Shown: positions 11,031-23,503, counted from the first letter of the stretch. The stretch is 64,000 nucleotides of DNA from Micrasema longulum (GCA_022494885.1 JAGVSM010004994.1:248001-312000); one strand, 5' to 3'. The notes: generated from the letters alone by a model not told the origin. Made by a program: numbers and translations.

Positions 11031-14000
11031 GCATTAAATAAATAAATGTAATTAAAGAAATAATTAGAATACTACGAATATCAAGCCACTTAGATTATAT
11101 TATTGCGCCGTGCGGATTTTTCCGCTGTGTGAAACGGGCCGTATTTCCAGGTATGATTTATGACATTATTATAGTAAACCTTACTCAGGTATAGGGTGAT
11201 ATTTTAATTTATGATTAAATACATTTTTTTCATCCTTTTTCGTTTTATTTACTGAGAGATTTGCGGTAGATAATATATTGTTATGTATTTTACTGAATGC
11301 ATCAAAAATATAATATTATAAATATAAAACATGGATTAAAAAGACAAAATAATAATTAAAACTTAATGTTATTGCATAAAATATTATTATATTTCAATTT
11401 TACAAAACTTGCCTTTGGACCTGACAGTAAGAAAATAAATGAAAAATAATTTATTTAAGTACCAATTTATATAAAAACAATAAAGTAGGCAACGATTTTG
11501 AATACATTTCTGTGAGCATACAGATACAGTTATTGTAAATAATTCGTGGTAATTCCCACTCGATAAAAATTACTTCGTCGAGGTGCCAAATAAATCTTTT
11601 CTGTCATCGAAATACATAAGTTACAGATAATTAATTTTGCAATTAGTCTCCATTTTATTCATGTATTTGATGAGCACTAAAAAGTGTAAACGATTAAAGC
11701 ATGAATAAAAATCATGATCATAAAAAAAATACATTCACTACGACGCGCCACTAGAAAAAACCGCGTTGCTAGGAACCGTCCGGGTCTTAGTAATCTCTGT
11801 TCATTTTATAATATTTTTCACATTTTTGAAAAAAAAGTTATTGAAAATACAGCATTGTTCATAGAAATACATATAAAATATTTCCATTTTGACACGAAAC
11901 ATTGCTATGCAAATTGACTTTGAATAAATATTTCACGTAAACCTCATGCACGGCAACCAAACGCGTTAACCAATATACCGCAAGTTGGACATAAAATACG
12001 TTTAAAAAAATGCAATGAATAATAATAATTGAATAAAATATGATTTATACAGGAAAGTAACACTCTGTATACAAGTTTTACATCTGTGCGAGTACCGCGA
12101 TGGCCCCAACTTAGGTTGCGTTACCTATACGTACACACATACTATTCTCGTATATTACTCGACACCTTGGGGAACATTTTAAAAGATTAATTGGAAGGAC
12201 TGTAGGAGTGCGTAGCATGTAGCCCCGTGTATGTGTGTATGCCGTGTGCTACAGAAGCACTCGGCGCACGAAGCTAACATCAAATCGATATTCAATACTC
12301 ACTGAAAGTTCGGCCGATACAACCAAATAATTATAAATGTCACGACGCCGACGGCTTTTTGTTTGTCGCGTTATAAGTAACAAGCTACAAGACAGGTATG
12401 TATTAACTATTAGTACTGTCGAATCGATACTAGATACGGAATACCTTCGATATTAATGTCAGTACCTGCCCAGCGCACCGGGGGACAACTGGGAAGGGCT
12501 GCCCCCCTCGCCACAAGAAGCTCGCATGTATTATGCACGAAACATTGAGCGGTGTACTAAGTGGGACATTGTCCCATTATTTATTTACCTCGGCGGGTCG
12601 GTGTCCCCATTCCCCATACCCCCTTCCCACTCCCACTTCCCACGTGTAGGTGCACAATGCTAGAATGGGTCAGGGCAGTATATTTGGATTGTCATCCGAG
12701 TACAGAGTGCTCCGTGTGCCCATTAATCCACAAATTATTCAATATTTTCCGATTCGTTTGCCACAATGGCGGATTAATCTTTTTTTTAGATTTTAAATCG
12801 CTAATAAAATATAAATAGCCGAGTTCATAAAGATCCCCGAGTTGACGCGATAAGTGGAAATAAAATAAGGTCATTTTACGTGGATGGTAACGAATCCATA
12901 GGGCACGGTAAAATTAGAGTAGGATAGATTGATTTTTATCGTATTAATAAGTTATTTAGTGGATTGATAGGCTCGACCTTTCTCCAAAATAAGGAATACA
13001 GTTCTGTTTGTGAAACATAACCGAAACCCTCGTTGTTGACGATTGTTTTTATCTACATCTATATAAATTACCGTGTGGTCCATTCACATCTTTTAAGGCA
13101 TTATATATTTTCTAAACAAAAGATAAGTATTTTACTAATATTGATGTGTTTTGTAGATATTTCTCGATAAAACTACTCCACAGAGAGTGATTTTGATAAA
13201 AATCTCAATAAAATTCCTCGGTTAAGTTTTGCTTTGTTTAATACGATCAACGAGCGCTTTCGCCCGAGCACGCATCTTCGGGACTAAAGAACCTGCATCG
13301 ATCCGCAAGCGCAAAAAAGTTTTATCGAGTTAAAAATATAATAATATACTTTATATAATAAATACGGAAGTTCATCGAAATGAGTTACAGTTTATCGCAA
13401 GCCGTAAGAGAAACATTGACTAAAATGACAGGAAAATCTCAGAGGTGAAAAAAACCTACCAGCGGTCCGTCATTTGTCCTGTACGGCAAAGGGCGCAGGG
13501 CGCAGGGCGTAGGTCCGTGTGACGGCCGGCGATGGCCGGCTGTCACCTGCCAGTTAATCATTATCGTGTTTGATTCAATTTGTTATGTTAATACATATGC
13601 TATAATTAGCATTCTAAGTAAAGAGCGATTTCATCAATCAAACAAAATCGGTGGGACATTATGTCGAACCCGCTCCCCCGAGGTATCGAGCCACGCGCCA
13701 CGCCCCACGCTTGAAACATGTTCAGCGGGTTTATTACGAGGGGCAATTGTATTCCTCGGGGAGGGGGGAAAGTTAATACGGACAAAAATGTTGAAAATAT
13801 AAGTTTTCATCCGAAAACGGTCGTTTCTTCCTTTGCTACCGTAGAAAACAGATTATAAGTACGCCATAGTGTATCTGTCAGTTTCTAAGCCTGATATGTG
13901 ATAAATGTATTTGTATATTTAAAAAAGCAAACATTGATTGAACATACTCGTATGTTCTTAAATTAACCAAATATGTAACGGTATTTGTATGTCAGCTCTA

Positions 14001-14400
14001 CGTTCTAGTATAACTTAAAGCTCATTTTCAAATTTGAACATGAAAAATACTCTCAATAGATTACGGTCTCTTGTTACCACTTTTTGTCAATTACCTTTAT
14101 CAAGATCTTGCCCAAAATGCACACTGAGGATTATTTTTTATTTTTTTATTTATAAATCATATAACGCAGAGTATAATACATTGAATTTCATTACCAGGAG
14201 TTACAATAACTCAATTCGGGACATAAACAATATTAACATTTAGAAAATAACACATATTGAGAACGACAAAGAAACAAAGCAAGTTTAGCACCTTTATAAC
14301 TTAATATACAACAACAATATATACGCCTAAAACCTTTTCTTACACAAGCAGAATAAATATATATAAAAAAACGCTTTTAAGAATACAAAAAATTAGTGAA
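11031..14400. other. Largely featureless AT-rich stretch
   Basis: No coding or RNA gene recognised. Landmarks are a GC-rich patch at 13485-13560 with a GGGCGCA direct repeat. On the minus strand near 13310-13245 there is a segment reading CCCGAAGATGCGTGC then GGGCGAAAGCGCTCG. It resembles the 'gaagatgc...cgaaagcgc' motif seen near the ends of some Penelope-like elements, but no RT accompanies it. Confidence 0.35.
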
Positions 14401-14409
14401 TCTACTAAG

Positions 14410-14900
14410 GGAGATAAAGTCATTAACATCACATGCCATGCAGATGATGCTGTCATAGATGATGAGGACATATCCATCTCAGTTAGTAAACATCTGGATG
14501 CCTAAGAAATGTTGTATAGTACAATGAACACATGATTATTTGAAACATAATTCGGATACACAAAACGTGTGTCAGACCAAATCATGGTGTATACAACAGA
14601 GGCGAGGATAGATAGAGAGAAAATAAAAAATACGAAAAACCAAGTAGAAAAACTAAATAGAAAAACTAAATAAAAACTAAATAAAAAAAAACTAAACTTT
14701 CATTAGTAGAGTCTATAATAAGATATGGGATAAAATCATGGGGTCATTTTGCTAAAACCAATATCAGCAGGCTCTACAATATTTCATCAATAAGAACATC
14801 GTACCAGTAGAATTATGCAAAACAGAAAGATGACAAAAGCCTCCTGCACGAGTAAAGAGTACAGATCCTGCCAATTCAAGGAATGCTGCGGCTCTGATTC
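14410..14900 (+). pseudogene. Heavily decayed RT fragments
   Basis: Near 14425 the reading INITCHADDAVI resembles an RT active-site region (xADD). Around 14580-14640 MVYTTEARIDREKIKN resembles an RTE-type 'YTAETR' block. From 14700 SIIRYGIKSWGHFAKTN resembles the 'YGI.xWG' block of CR1/jockey LINEs. The pieces belong to at least one and perhaps two elements and are broken by many stops. A LINE-like tail (AAATAAATAAATA) lies at 15359-15372, directly before the MITE at 15374. Confidence is limited by the decay. Confidence 0.45.
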
Positions 14901-15373
14901 ATTTCAGAACAGGATAATAAATTGTAATGTTTTCTCAATGAATCAAACTCGTGATAAATAACACTCGCTTTACTTATTGTTATAATAATTATGGTTTAGT
15001 GATCCCTCAAATTTGTAATAAACATGGTAGAGAACTTTAAATTATATTTCAATTTAGTACTAATGACATAATACGATTGAATGAATGAGAAATAGCGAGA
15101 GTAAAAAGCCGACTGGCTACTCGAGTAAGAATGTTCATATTAATGGAGTGTAAAATGATGTGTTTTTATATAAGTTGATGTATATTACACATATGTTTTG
15201 AAGTTATATTTATTTTCGAAATTAATCAAATACGAATCTACCTGTTTTTTTATTTTTTTTTATTTGAATAATTGTTTGGATGTAAAAATATTTATTTTTA
15301 TGAATGATTGATTTTATAAATGTAAATCTCCCCTAAAAGTGGCTTGGACCACTAATTTAAAATAAATAAATAT

Positions 15374-15677
15374 ATGATGTAATAACTTATATTTACATAT
15401 AAGTTATTAATTAAAAAATTCTCGGTACTATTCCACTCATTTGTTTGACCAATTGGCGCTTTCACCCTCTAATGGGCACCGTTATTTTTTTAATGTACCT
15501 GCATTTAAGATAATATTTAGTTTTATATGAATTAAATTCACGTTGTATAATATACACCAGTCTGAAGGTGCCCGCCCATTAAAGGGTGAAAGCGCTAATT
15601 GGTCAAAAAAATAAGTGGAAGTATACCGAGTATTTTTCAATTAATAACTTATATGTAAATATAAGTTATTACATCAT
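15374..15677. mobile_element. MITE-like inverted-repeat element (304 bp)
   Basis: Both ends start ATGATGTAATAACTTATATT on their own strand. The arms remain complementary for about 110 bp, including the shared GCGCTTTCACCCTnTAATGG block. Each arm carries its own small palindrome (ATAACTTATA/TATAAGTTAT). The spacer of about 90 bp is unique and AT-rich. The structure fits a non-autonomous foldback DNA transposon. Target-site duplication is ambiguous because the flanks are AT-rich. No coding. It lies against a LINE-like tail on its left. Confidence 0.75.
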
Positions 15678-16094
15678 TACAATGGAATTCCATCAAGAAT
15701 TGTGAATAAATAATTTAAACCAAATAAATATATATTTCTTGTCTTGTGTGAGTCTTGTCTGAGTCTGTACTTAAGTATAAATATTTCAATAAAATAATAA
15801 ATAAAAATTCTAGCTCAGTTATTTATTAATTAAAACTATCGAGTAATAGAAAATGGCCAAGGAATTAATTTATTTTAATAAATTTACGGACGGAGTCCAT
15901 TTTGTTCATAACGTTATTTTTGGGGAATTCCTAGAGTTGGAAAAGAACACTAAAAGATAAAGAAAAGTAAAAGTTAAAGAAATCAGAATACTCGTTTACT
16001 TTACGGATCAAAATATTTGGATAGTATAATTTAATTCAAAAAGTTGTACTCGAAGTTCGCGTAATTTCTCATTGTCTATAATGTAAATATTGTA

Positions 16095-16330
16095 CTGTCG
16101 CGCCCGCGCCCACGCCACGTGAGGTTAAGGAGATGTGAGTAGTACTATTCCTGATCTCCCTCGCGATAGGGGAGGGGGCGGCAGAAAGGACTCATTCATA
16201 AACAGGCACCCCCCTATCCCTCTCCAACTCCAGTCACCGCAGAGCGTAGAACTTTAGTCAATTTAGCGAGCGCTCTGTGTGTGTGGGTGCTGTGTCTATA
16301 GATTCCACCGCACCATACATATCCAGCCGC
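16095..16330. other. GC-rich patch of unknown nature
   Basis: A block with CGCGCCCGCGCCCACGCCAC and later GGGGAGGGGGCGGC, rich in CpG against an AT-rich background. No conserved coding or RNA structure recognised. It could be promoter-associated. Confidence 0.3.
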
Positions 16331-17119
16331 AGCCGGTCTCTGTAAAGGGTTGATATTCTGTAGAGAATATCTTACGACCCCCATCCCCACCGAAATAACG
16401 TTTTGAAGTTACGTAATCTACTAAATTTGCTCTACTCTTGAAAGCGTAAAATAAAGTGTTTGTTTGGTCAGCTCAATGCCTTTCAGGCAGGACTGCATGG
16501 AAATTGTTACTCATTTTTTAAGTTTCTTATATGGAGCACTTCACTATTGCTGCAGCGCGGATACCGGTATCGTGTAGACGACGATGAACTGCATAATTTA
16601 GCCTGTTTATACAACACTAACTTCACTCGGTACGAAATATGCTTACGTAGGATATGATAAAGATTTATCAGAGAGACAACTTTTCACATGTGACTTGCTC
16701 ACAGGACGGTAGAAACACACGAGAATTTGAAATAGGAAGGATTTGGGTAGGAACGGGATATTTACAGTCTTATATGAGTTGCCAGTATAGAAAATTTAAA
16801 TTCAGTACTTAAGTGTGTTCATTTTGTGATGATGTCTAATCTAAACAGTCGCCATATTTTTAGAGCTGCGATGAGCCATTTGAAATAAAATTTAAGAAGC
16901 ATCAAAAAAATAATAAGACTGAGTAAACACAAAAGAGGATACCATATTAGGGATGGAAAGGTAATTAAAATTTTGTGCTGCTGTTAAATCTTCATAGTAT
17001 AGTGTAGATATTTAGTCAAATTTTATTTCACAAATATATATATGTATCGATGTTTTGTTTTATAATGAAAATATTATAATATACCTACAGTATGTTCATA
17101 TATCACGGATTTTCCCTAA

Positions 17120-17246
17120 TTTAACGGATTGGGTAGGCAGGAAGAAATTGCGTTAAGGCAATATGCCCGCCCTAATGCATATGTGTGTAAACTGTATTTA
17201 TGTATACAAACCGTTCAAATAAAATAAATAAATAATTAATAAATAA
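17120..17246 (+). mobile_element. Probable LINE 3' UTR and tail
   Basis: A typical insect LINE 3' terminus: TTAAGGCAATATGCCCGCC, GTGTAAACTGTATTTATG, then (AAAT)n-like AATAAAATAAATAAATAA at 17220-17237. No coding part was recognised upstream, so it may be a very short 5'-truncated insertion. Confidence 0.4.
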
Positions 17247-17624
17247 CGTATTTTTTATGTGTTTTGCGTGAAACGAGGCAAATTTGGCTTCTCTGTCGAT
17301 TCGCATAGTTCAAACTACGTTCAGTACTCACCTTTTCCAAGGCTGCACTTGTTAGCAAACAAACTAGGAAATAAAGAAATTTTCAATCAATTTATCATTA
17401 TTCAAATTCAAATCGATACTTTTTGAGCATTTATTTTCCAATTGTAATGATTAACTATGTGTAGTACTGTATACTCGTATTACTGGTATGATACATTGTC
17501 ACTCCAAAACGTCATATTTTTTGCCTTCCGTTATTCGGATGTCTTGTATACTAAAGTTACGGGTTTGAGTGTTTTTGATTTTTTTTCTCTGTTTGCCAAT
17601 GCATTTTAGAAAAAGAAATACTTA

Positions 17625-17787
17625 CGTTCTTATAATTTACCAAAATATTTAACTTTGATGGCCATTTTCAGCGAGTTGCAAATAACTGATTATTAAAAAA
17701 ACGGGAATCATGTTGGGGTAGAGTGAGATTCGAATCGCGGACCTTCGATCCGCGAGTCCGAGACACTACCCACGGGAAAACAACCCG
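17625..17787 (-). mobile_element. SINE-C copy 2
   Basis: The minus-strand tRNA-like head at 17787-17714 (GGGTTGTTTTCCCGTGGGTA ... GATTCGAATCTCACTC) is followed by the family body with CAACTCGCTGAAAATGGCC and a TTTGGTAAATTATAAG end. The central loop sequence differs from copy 1. Confidence 0.7.
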
Positions 17788-17994
17788 ATTCGAATTATGT
17801 TTATATACCCGATCGTCGCATATTTTTTTTTTACGATTACATTTTTTTAATACTTTGTAAGGGTCATGCGATTGAAAAAAAAGTAAGAACTGTCCGTAAA
17901 AAATATTTTTCTCCCGAGTAAAAAAACTTCGTCATACGAAAGAAGCAAGTTTTCGGCGAGCAAGAAATACAGGAATGTACTCACTCAATATCCC

Positions 17995-18115
17995 CACCCT
18001 CGGCCGGCGCTCGTGCTCGGCGTGCCGCGCAGCACGCCAGCACGGCAGCGCGCCTCGCGCGCCGCACGCGCCGGGGGCGGAGCCGGCACGGGGGGCAGGC
18101 GCCCTTCGTCCCTCA
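17995..18115. other. Very GC-rich island
   Basis: About 110 bp of almost pure G+C with many CpGs (CGCGCCTCGCGCGCCGCACG). The surroundings are AT-rich. A 69-residue frame crossing it is Ala/Arg/Gly/Pro-rich and shows no family features. Confidence 0.4.
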
Positions 18116-18374
18116 TCTACAAGTCACTCCATGCTTAGTATTCCACCTGCTTATGGTATGGTGCGCATATTGGCCATTGTGTAATCAGTAAAGTTCTAGA
18201 GCAGCAACTAGTTACTAGATCTTCAGATCTGATATTGATTTTACTGAGTGGACAGTTTTATAATATAGAGAGTTAGAGAATGTGAGCGTAAAAGTATCTA
18301 CTTACACTATAAACCTCTTGGGCTTTTCTCAAGAGCCAATAACCAAAACTCATCATTATAAACAATAATTTGAG

Positions 18375-18446
18375 TTTGTCCAAATTTTTGTGGACAGGTA
18401 CTGGATTCAACTCCCTGAAGCTGTTAACATTAACATATTACAACAG
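18375..18446 (+). repeat. Rep-E 5' part
   Basis: TTTGTCCAAATTTTTGTGGA, ACTGGATTCAACTCCC and ATTAACATATTACAACAG recur, in varying completeness, at 40816, 46855 and 62450. They define a dispersed repeat called Rep-E here. The block ends exactly where the inverted element at 18447 begins. Confidence 0.55.
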
Positions 18447-18844
18447 CTGGTTTAAGTGGCCACTTTACACACTGTGTAACATTCATCATTCTGCCCGTAT
18501 TTGAATATATATATCCCTTCAACTCTTTCATATGTTGATGTTTGTGAAGTTGAAATGCTGAAACCTTTATTTATGCGAGTGAGATTCGTGGAATTGAATT
18601 TGATAAATCCACCCGGTCCATGAATAACATAGAAAGTACAGAAATAGAAAAAATAAAATTTTCAGGAGTTGCCTAGTATGTAGGTGAAATAATTCAATTA
18701 CACGAATCTCACCCGCATAAATAAAGGTTTCAGATCTTTAATTTCAAAAACATAAAAATACGAAAGCGTTGAAGGGATGTAGATGTTCAAATACGGGCAG
18801 AATGGTTAATGTTACACAGTGTGTAAAGTGGCCACTTAAACCAG
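18447..18844. mobile_element. Foldback element with 154-bp arms
   Basis: The arms 18447-18600 and 18691-18844 are near-complementary. They run from CTGGTTTAAGTGGCCACTTT through CATTCTGCCCGTATTTGAA to CATTTATGCGnGTGAGATTCGTG-like sequence. The 90-bp spacer is unrelated AT-rich DNA. The inward arm sequences also occur singly as part of Rep-E (for example near 33180 and 46975). The element may therefore be an inverted duplication of Rep-E rather than a separate transposon. No coding potential. Confidence 0.75.
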
Positions 18845-18925
18845 CCAATGACAGGTCGTAAGCCCTGTAGATGCCTAGACTTCTATATTATCTTCTCTAA
18901 AATGTTCTTCATCTCTGTTGTGATA
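18845..18925 (+). repeat. Rep-E 3' part
   Basis: CCAATGACAGGTCGTAAGCC, TGTAGATGCCTAGACTTC and CATCTCTGTTG match the arms of the perfect palindrome at 23504-23657 and a diverged copy at 51115-51200. It continues directly from the right arm of the foldback element. Confidence 0.6.
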
Positions 18926-19367
18926 TGTCAATTCATGATTATAACTACATGTTTTTTTAATGTAGGTATTTATAAATGCACCTACACCATAGATTTCATA
19001 GAATGCCAATGTGGGATTTTTCAGTTTTTATAAATAAAATTATATTTATTATGTAATAAAAAATGTAACAAATGTAAACAAAAAAATATAAATATATAAT
19101 TAAATAATCACTGGTCAATGGCCATTGACCATACTAGCATACTACTGCACACACTCTCAACGAGAGACGATAATGTATCTATCTACATGTACACATTTTC
19201 CTGTTCTGGGTACAACACGCGTTTAACGATCGACATAATGAATAAGGATGAGACCAGCGCGCAGCGGTGCTATTCTAAACCGCTCTCGCGGCCGTAGAAA
19301 ACATTTTTATCTCGCGTATAAAAGTATTTTTTATTGCCGCAAAAGCGTTCGGAATATCAGCCCAGTA

Positions 19368-19892
19368 GCTCAATCACAAATAACTATCGACGTGATTAAA
19401 AACATGCTAAGCTGAGCGATCACAATAAACAATAATGAACGTGCTAATCTCCAAGTCAACGCTCGTGTCGGTTTGTTTTTTGTTTTCCTCGTAAACAAAT
19501 ATAGTTCATTGGCGAAAAATCGGCGTTTCCCATAAAAAATAAAACAATATGCAAAATAGTAAGGAGTATCTATTACAAAAATGTGAAAATTTAATTACAA
19601 TTACCATGGCGACTGCTTTTCTTGACATTTGGCTTGCCAGCCGCCGGATAAACGCAATGAATAACATGATAAATAATAAATAAATAAATCAAAATAGCAG
19701 TTTTGGAATATTTTCCATATTTACACCGGTGTTATTCAAACATTTGATTGGGCAGCAGGATTATACGTCGCGGAACGTAAATATTTTAAAATTTAATATT
19801 AGGTGTTCACGGATGTTCCATTGTGATCGCGAATACGATAAACAACCATGGTGAGAAATTGTTATCACGTCGATTGTTATTTGTGATTGAGC
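19368..19892. mobile_element. Non-autonomous TIR transposon with TA target site (525 bp)
   Basis: The ends are GCTCAATCACAAATAACTAT at left and its near-perfect complement at right, giving about 30-bp terminal inverted repeats, directly flanked by TA on both sides. TA duplication plus short TIRs points to the Tc1/mariner superfamily. The interior is non-coding. A second copy lies at 51283-51560 and shares GTCAACGCTCGTGTCGGTTT, GGTGTTATTCAAACAT and GATGTTCCATTGTGATCGCG-type blocks. It is a MITE mobilised, if at all, by a transposase encoded elsewhere. Confidence 0.8.
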
Positions 19893-20499
19893 TACAGGAG
19901 GCTTATTCAGTCACAATTTCGTTTAGTAAGTTCGTTCGTTCGTCGTATTATATCAATCTAGTGAGATGATGATTTACACATTTACAGGAGTAGCCCAATC
20001 AAAATCGTATTTTGCTCTCGTTTCCTCCCATGCGATACGAATGAACTAACGAAACGAATCGGGTACAGAATAAGGCCCCAGTTGACCATCTATACAGTTA
20101 TATGTGATGCTTTTCTGGGTTGCTGTGCCGTGTATTGTTTCTCCATTTCTTCGTTAACAGTACATCGGACTGGGCACAAACTACTGAGCACTAAAATGAC
20201 AAATTAACGGAATTCTATCAATTCTTGGCAGTTTTATAATTGAAGATATAGGTAATAATATGCTTGTGGAATATTATCAAGCATTTTCTAACGCGCAGTG
20301 AAAAAAATAGAGCATTCAATTATAAAGCAAAATTTTCTTGAAAATGTACGAATTTTTTTTGAAAAATCAAAATAAATTTCTTTGAACGACGTACTTAGAT
20401 CATACGAATTAACCGATGATAAGAGAGCTGCGGAAGATTTCCGGTTTACTTATCGTAAACCGACCAATCGTCAGAATTAACCGAGAAGAAGCGGAAGGC

Positions 20500-20650
20500 A
20501 ACTTGAGACGACACACGCGGATTAATTTTAGAAATACGAAACTTAAAAAAAATCATAGCGCTGATAATATAATACAAAAGAAAATTTAAAAAAAAGATTT
20601 TGGCATAGTTTAATAGTCTATTAAAAAATAACCAATAAAAAACCACTGAA
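20500..20650 (+). repeat. Dispersed repeat shared with 41430-41545
   Basis: Both loci contain GCGGATTAATTttAgAAAT, AATCATAGCGCTGATAA and an AC-cACTGAA-like end in the same order. Homology can be followed for about 130 bp. Class unknown. Confidence 0.4.
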
Positions 20651-20669
20651 ATTCCTCATTTAATGTACA

Positions 20670-20780
20670 TGGAACGAATGGGTGACGAAAAAATGGTAAA
20701 ACCGGCGAGATTACATGGTAATGTAGGGCGACGGCGGCCGAGGAAGACGTGGCATGGTCAGATAAATTACCAGGTTTAAA
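20670..20780 (+). pseudogene. RTE-1 C-terminal fragment
   Basis: Reads RMGDEKMVKPARLHGNVG then RPRKTWHGQINYQ, matching RTE-1 residues at 54241-54130 (RMDDERMVKQVY, GRPRKTWHDQINQN). About 35 codons survive between the surrounding repeats. It is a third, most diverged member of that family in the window. Confidence 0.65.
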
Positions 20781-21299
20781 CTACTATATATATACGTAGT
20801 TGTTTTATACGTTTATGATTCATATCATTAATTAGTGCTTTCTCACTTACGGATTACGCAGACGGGGTATAGTCTGAGCTTATAACCGAGTTGTGAAACA
20901 ATGTTATTAATATAAATTAAAATAAAGGAAATAGAGACAAAACAAGGAGATAGTGGGAATGGTAAAGAAGGAAACTGATGAGGTGTGGTGGAGGATGAAT
21001 GAAGGAACGTAGAAATGACGAGAAATAAAGATAAAAAAAACAAAACGTCTATTCTCCGTAATTCTGAATCAAAATTATTAGTTCTCTTCTGTACCTATTA
21101 TACGAAGTATTGTATTTTTATATTTAGTTTACAAACAATGAAAAAAAATACGTAATTTATAGAAATAATTTTTAAATACAAAAAAGACATTACTTATTTT
21201 CATCAATTACATGGAAACACTAATAAAATACACATATAAACAAAATTAACAATATAAATTATTAAAATTGAAATAAATATATTAATATAAAAATGCATT

Positions 21300-22036
21300 T
21301 TGTGAATACCTAAACTTTCTTTTACAATTCGTACTAAAGATGTTATCAGTAAATATTTAAAACTCCGTGAATTAATTAACAGAAGCACAACTGACTTCAA
21401 AAATATCAATACCCTTAAAACTCTCCTCTGTTCCCTAGTTCGCCCGCACCTAGAGTATTCCTCTGCTATCTGGTCTCCATATTATGATGTACACATAAAA
21501 AATATTGAATCAGTTCAACATCGATTTTTAAGAAAGATAGGCTGGAGGTTGGGCTTATCCAGAGACCAATATACGTATAATGAGTTAGAAATTAGCGTAA
21601 ATATATCTTCTCGAAATAAATCCGACCCATCGAAATAAATCCGAGCTTCTAGTCCTATTTAAAATTCTCAACTCACTCTTTGATGCGCCTGAACTACTGA
21701 GTTCGATACAATGAAATATCCCAACTAGAAACCTCAGGCAGAACTTACTCTTTCATACCCATAACCATAGAACTAACTATGGTTTTCATTCCCCTATGCC
21801 CAGAATTCTAAAGTCTGCCAACAAACATACTCGTCATGTTTTTTTTATAACAAGTTGTCTTCTTTCAAACGATCATTGAATCAAATTCAATTATAAACAC
21901 CCCTCTCCCGCTTCCACTCCCACTGAGTCTACTATACATATATACCACTGTGTCTTTCTAGTTTCCTTTATAATAATTTTATATGCATAAATATGTCCTT
22001 AAAAATGCTCATTGGGCGTATATATAAATAAATAAA
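21300..22036 (+). pseudogene. jockey-like LINE RT C-terminus and 3' UTR
   Basis: The reading from about 21400 gives LKTLLCSLVRPHLEYSSAIW, SPYYDVHIKNIESVQHRFLR and KIGWRLGLSRDQYTYNELEI. This is the classic post-palm 'SLVRPxLEYxSxxWSPYY...IExVQxxFLR' segment of jockey-superfamily RTs. A duplication or rearrangement at 21610-21640 (two AATAAATCCGA copies) and stops break the frame. The C-terminal 'FHSPMPRILKSAN' block and a 3' UTR ending in ATAAATAAATAAATACCT follow. The region before 21400 is too decayed to read. The insert at 63482-64000 carries the equivalent region of a similar element. Confidence 0.8.
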
Positions 22037-22885
22037 TACCTACTTCTTTAACCTAAACAATCCAGTGCCAAAAATGTCAATCTCTACGTTTTCAATGCTC
22101 TTGTATAATCCGTGTTGTATTCTCGATGTTGGATTGAAGAAGGACACATTATTCTTAAACGAATCTACGCAGAATGTTTTTGGGTTCCTTAAGTAAGGTA
22201 TTACCACAATATGGAAAGTTATATTGTTAATTGAATCGGCATTTACTTCGTAACACTTTATAATAATTTATATGGAGAGTTATTTAGTATCGTTAGCTCA
22301 TATAAAATGTGAAATATTTCAAGAGTAAATCTTGTACCTATTTTAGGACATAAATATTGTACCTACCATTTATAAGATTAGCTTTAAAACTTAAAATACA
22401 CCATCTCCCAGAGTACATGGTATTAGATAATATTACGAATAATGATTTATGTAGCGCCATTTACGTAACCCCAAAAGGCGCTTTGCTAAATATTTGAAGA
22501 TAGGAAGTAATCCAACCGGATCCTGGGCGCCCGGGTGTTCCGTGTTCTCCCGCGGGACAGGGGGGGGAGTCCCCTACGCCACTTGACACTTGACTCGCTA
22601 ATAGCGGAGGGAGGCAATCGTCGCTTCGCTAGAATTGGACCCTCGTGTTGTGTATTGGGTGACAAAGGACTGTTTATTTTGTTCGGTAACTCTGCGGTGA
22701 GAATTGAGAATTCCTTTGGAGGGGAGACGCGAGACGCTTCGTGCTCTGCACCGACACGTAATATTTATATAAACATGTTATTTACCAGAACAGCGGAAAA
22801 CGTCACAAATTAAAACAATTTAAAGTGACACATTTCCGAATTAAGCCGCGAGGAAGTTCAGCGATTTAAAAAAAGGTAATTTAAA

Positions 22886-23317
22886 AAAATTTGGTAAGGC
22901 GTCCAAAATAAAACACTTACTGGATTTAATTATACTTTTATTTTTATTCAATACATGTGACGCGTTTCGTCTTGTTAGGTCATTATCATACAACTTAAAT
23001 ATTTACAAAGCTTCCTGACAACATATTCCTTACAATAATTGCTGTAAGAGAGACAATCTACTCCACTATATAAAGGTTCTCAGATAGATAAACCGTAGAA
23101 CATATTCAACAAATAATTGCCATTAAAATTAATACCCAATCTTAAACTATAACAATACTTTTATGCACCTATATCATTAAACAGCAATTATTGTTAGTAT
23201 AAAAGGAAACTTTGGAAATATTAAAGTTAGTTTTATAATGTCCTAACAAGACGAAACGCGTCACATATATATTTTTTTTTAAATAAGTGTTTTATTTTGG
23301 ATACTTTACCAAATTTT
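22886..23317. mobile_element. TIR element with two inverted-repeat blocks (432 bp)
   Basis: The outer arms 22886-22919 and 23284-23317 are AAAATTTGGTAAGGCGTCCA... and its complement. The inner arms 22954-22986 and 23235-23267 are ATGTGACGCGTTTCGTCTTG... and its complement. AT-rich sequence separates outer and inner arms on both sides, so the structure is doubly symmetric. The inner GACGCGTTTCGTC-GTTAGG motif resembles the 'cgaaacgcgtc' motif of some retroelement terminal repeats. No coding inside. Either a MITE or an inverted pair of terminal fragments. Confidence 0.7.
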
Positions 23318-23503
23318 AATATGCATACACAATAAATAGCTTATTATTTGTTAATAAATAATTTTACGATTTTAAAACACTTTTTTTTCAAAATCGCGCT
23401 GATAAAAAAATTAAGTAAATATACATAAGAACACTACAATTATTTTCTAGGGTGTATTTGATGAAAAATATACTATAAAGTTTTATATAAACAAAATAAA
23501 ATT

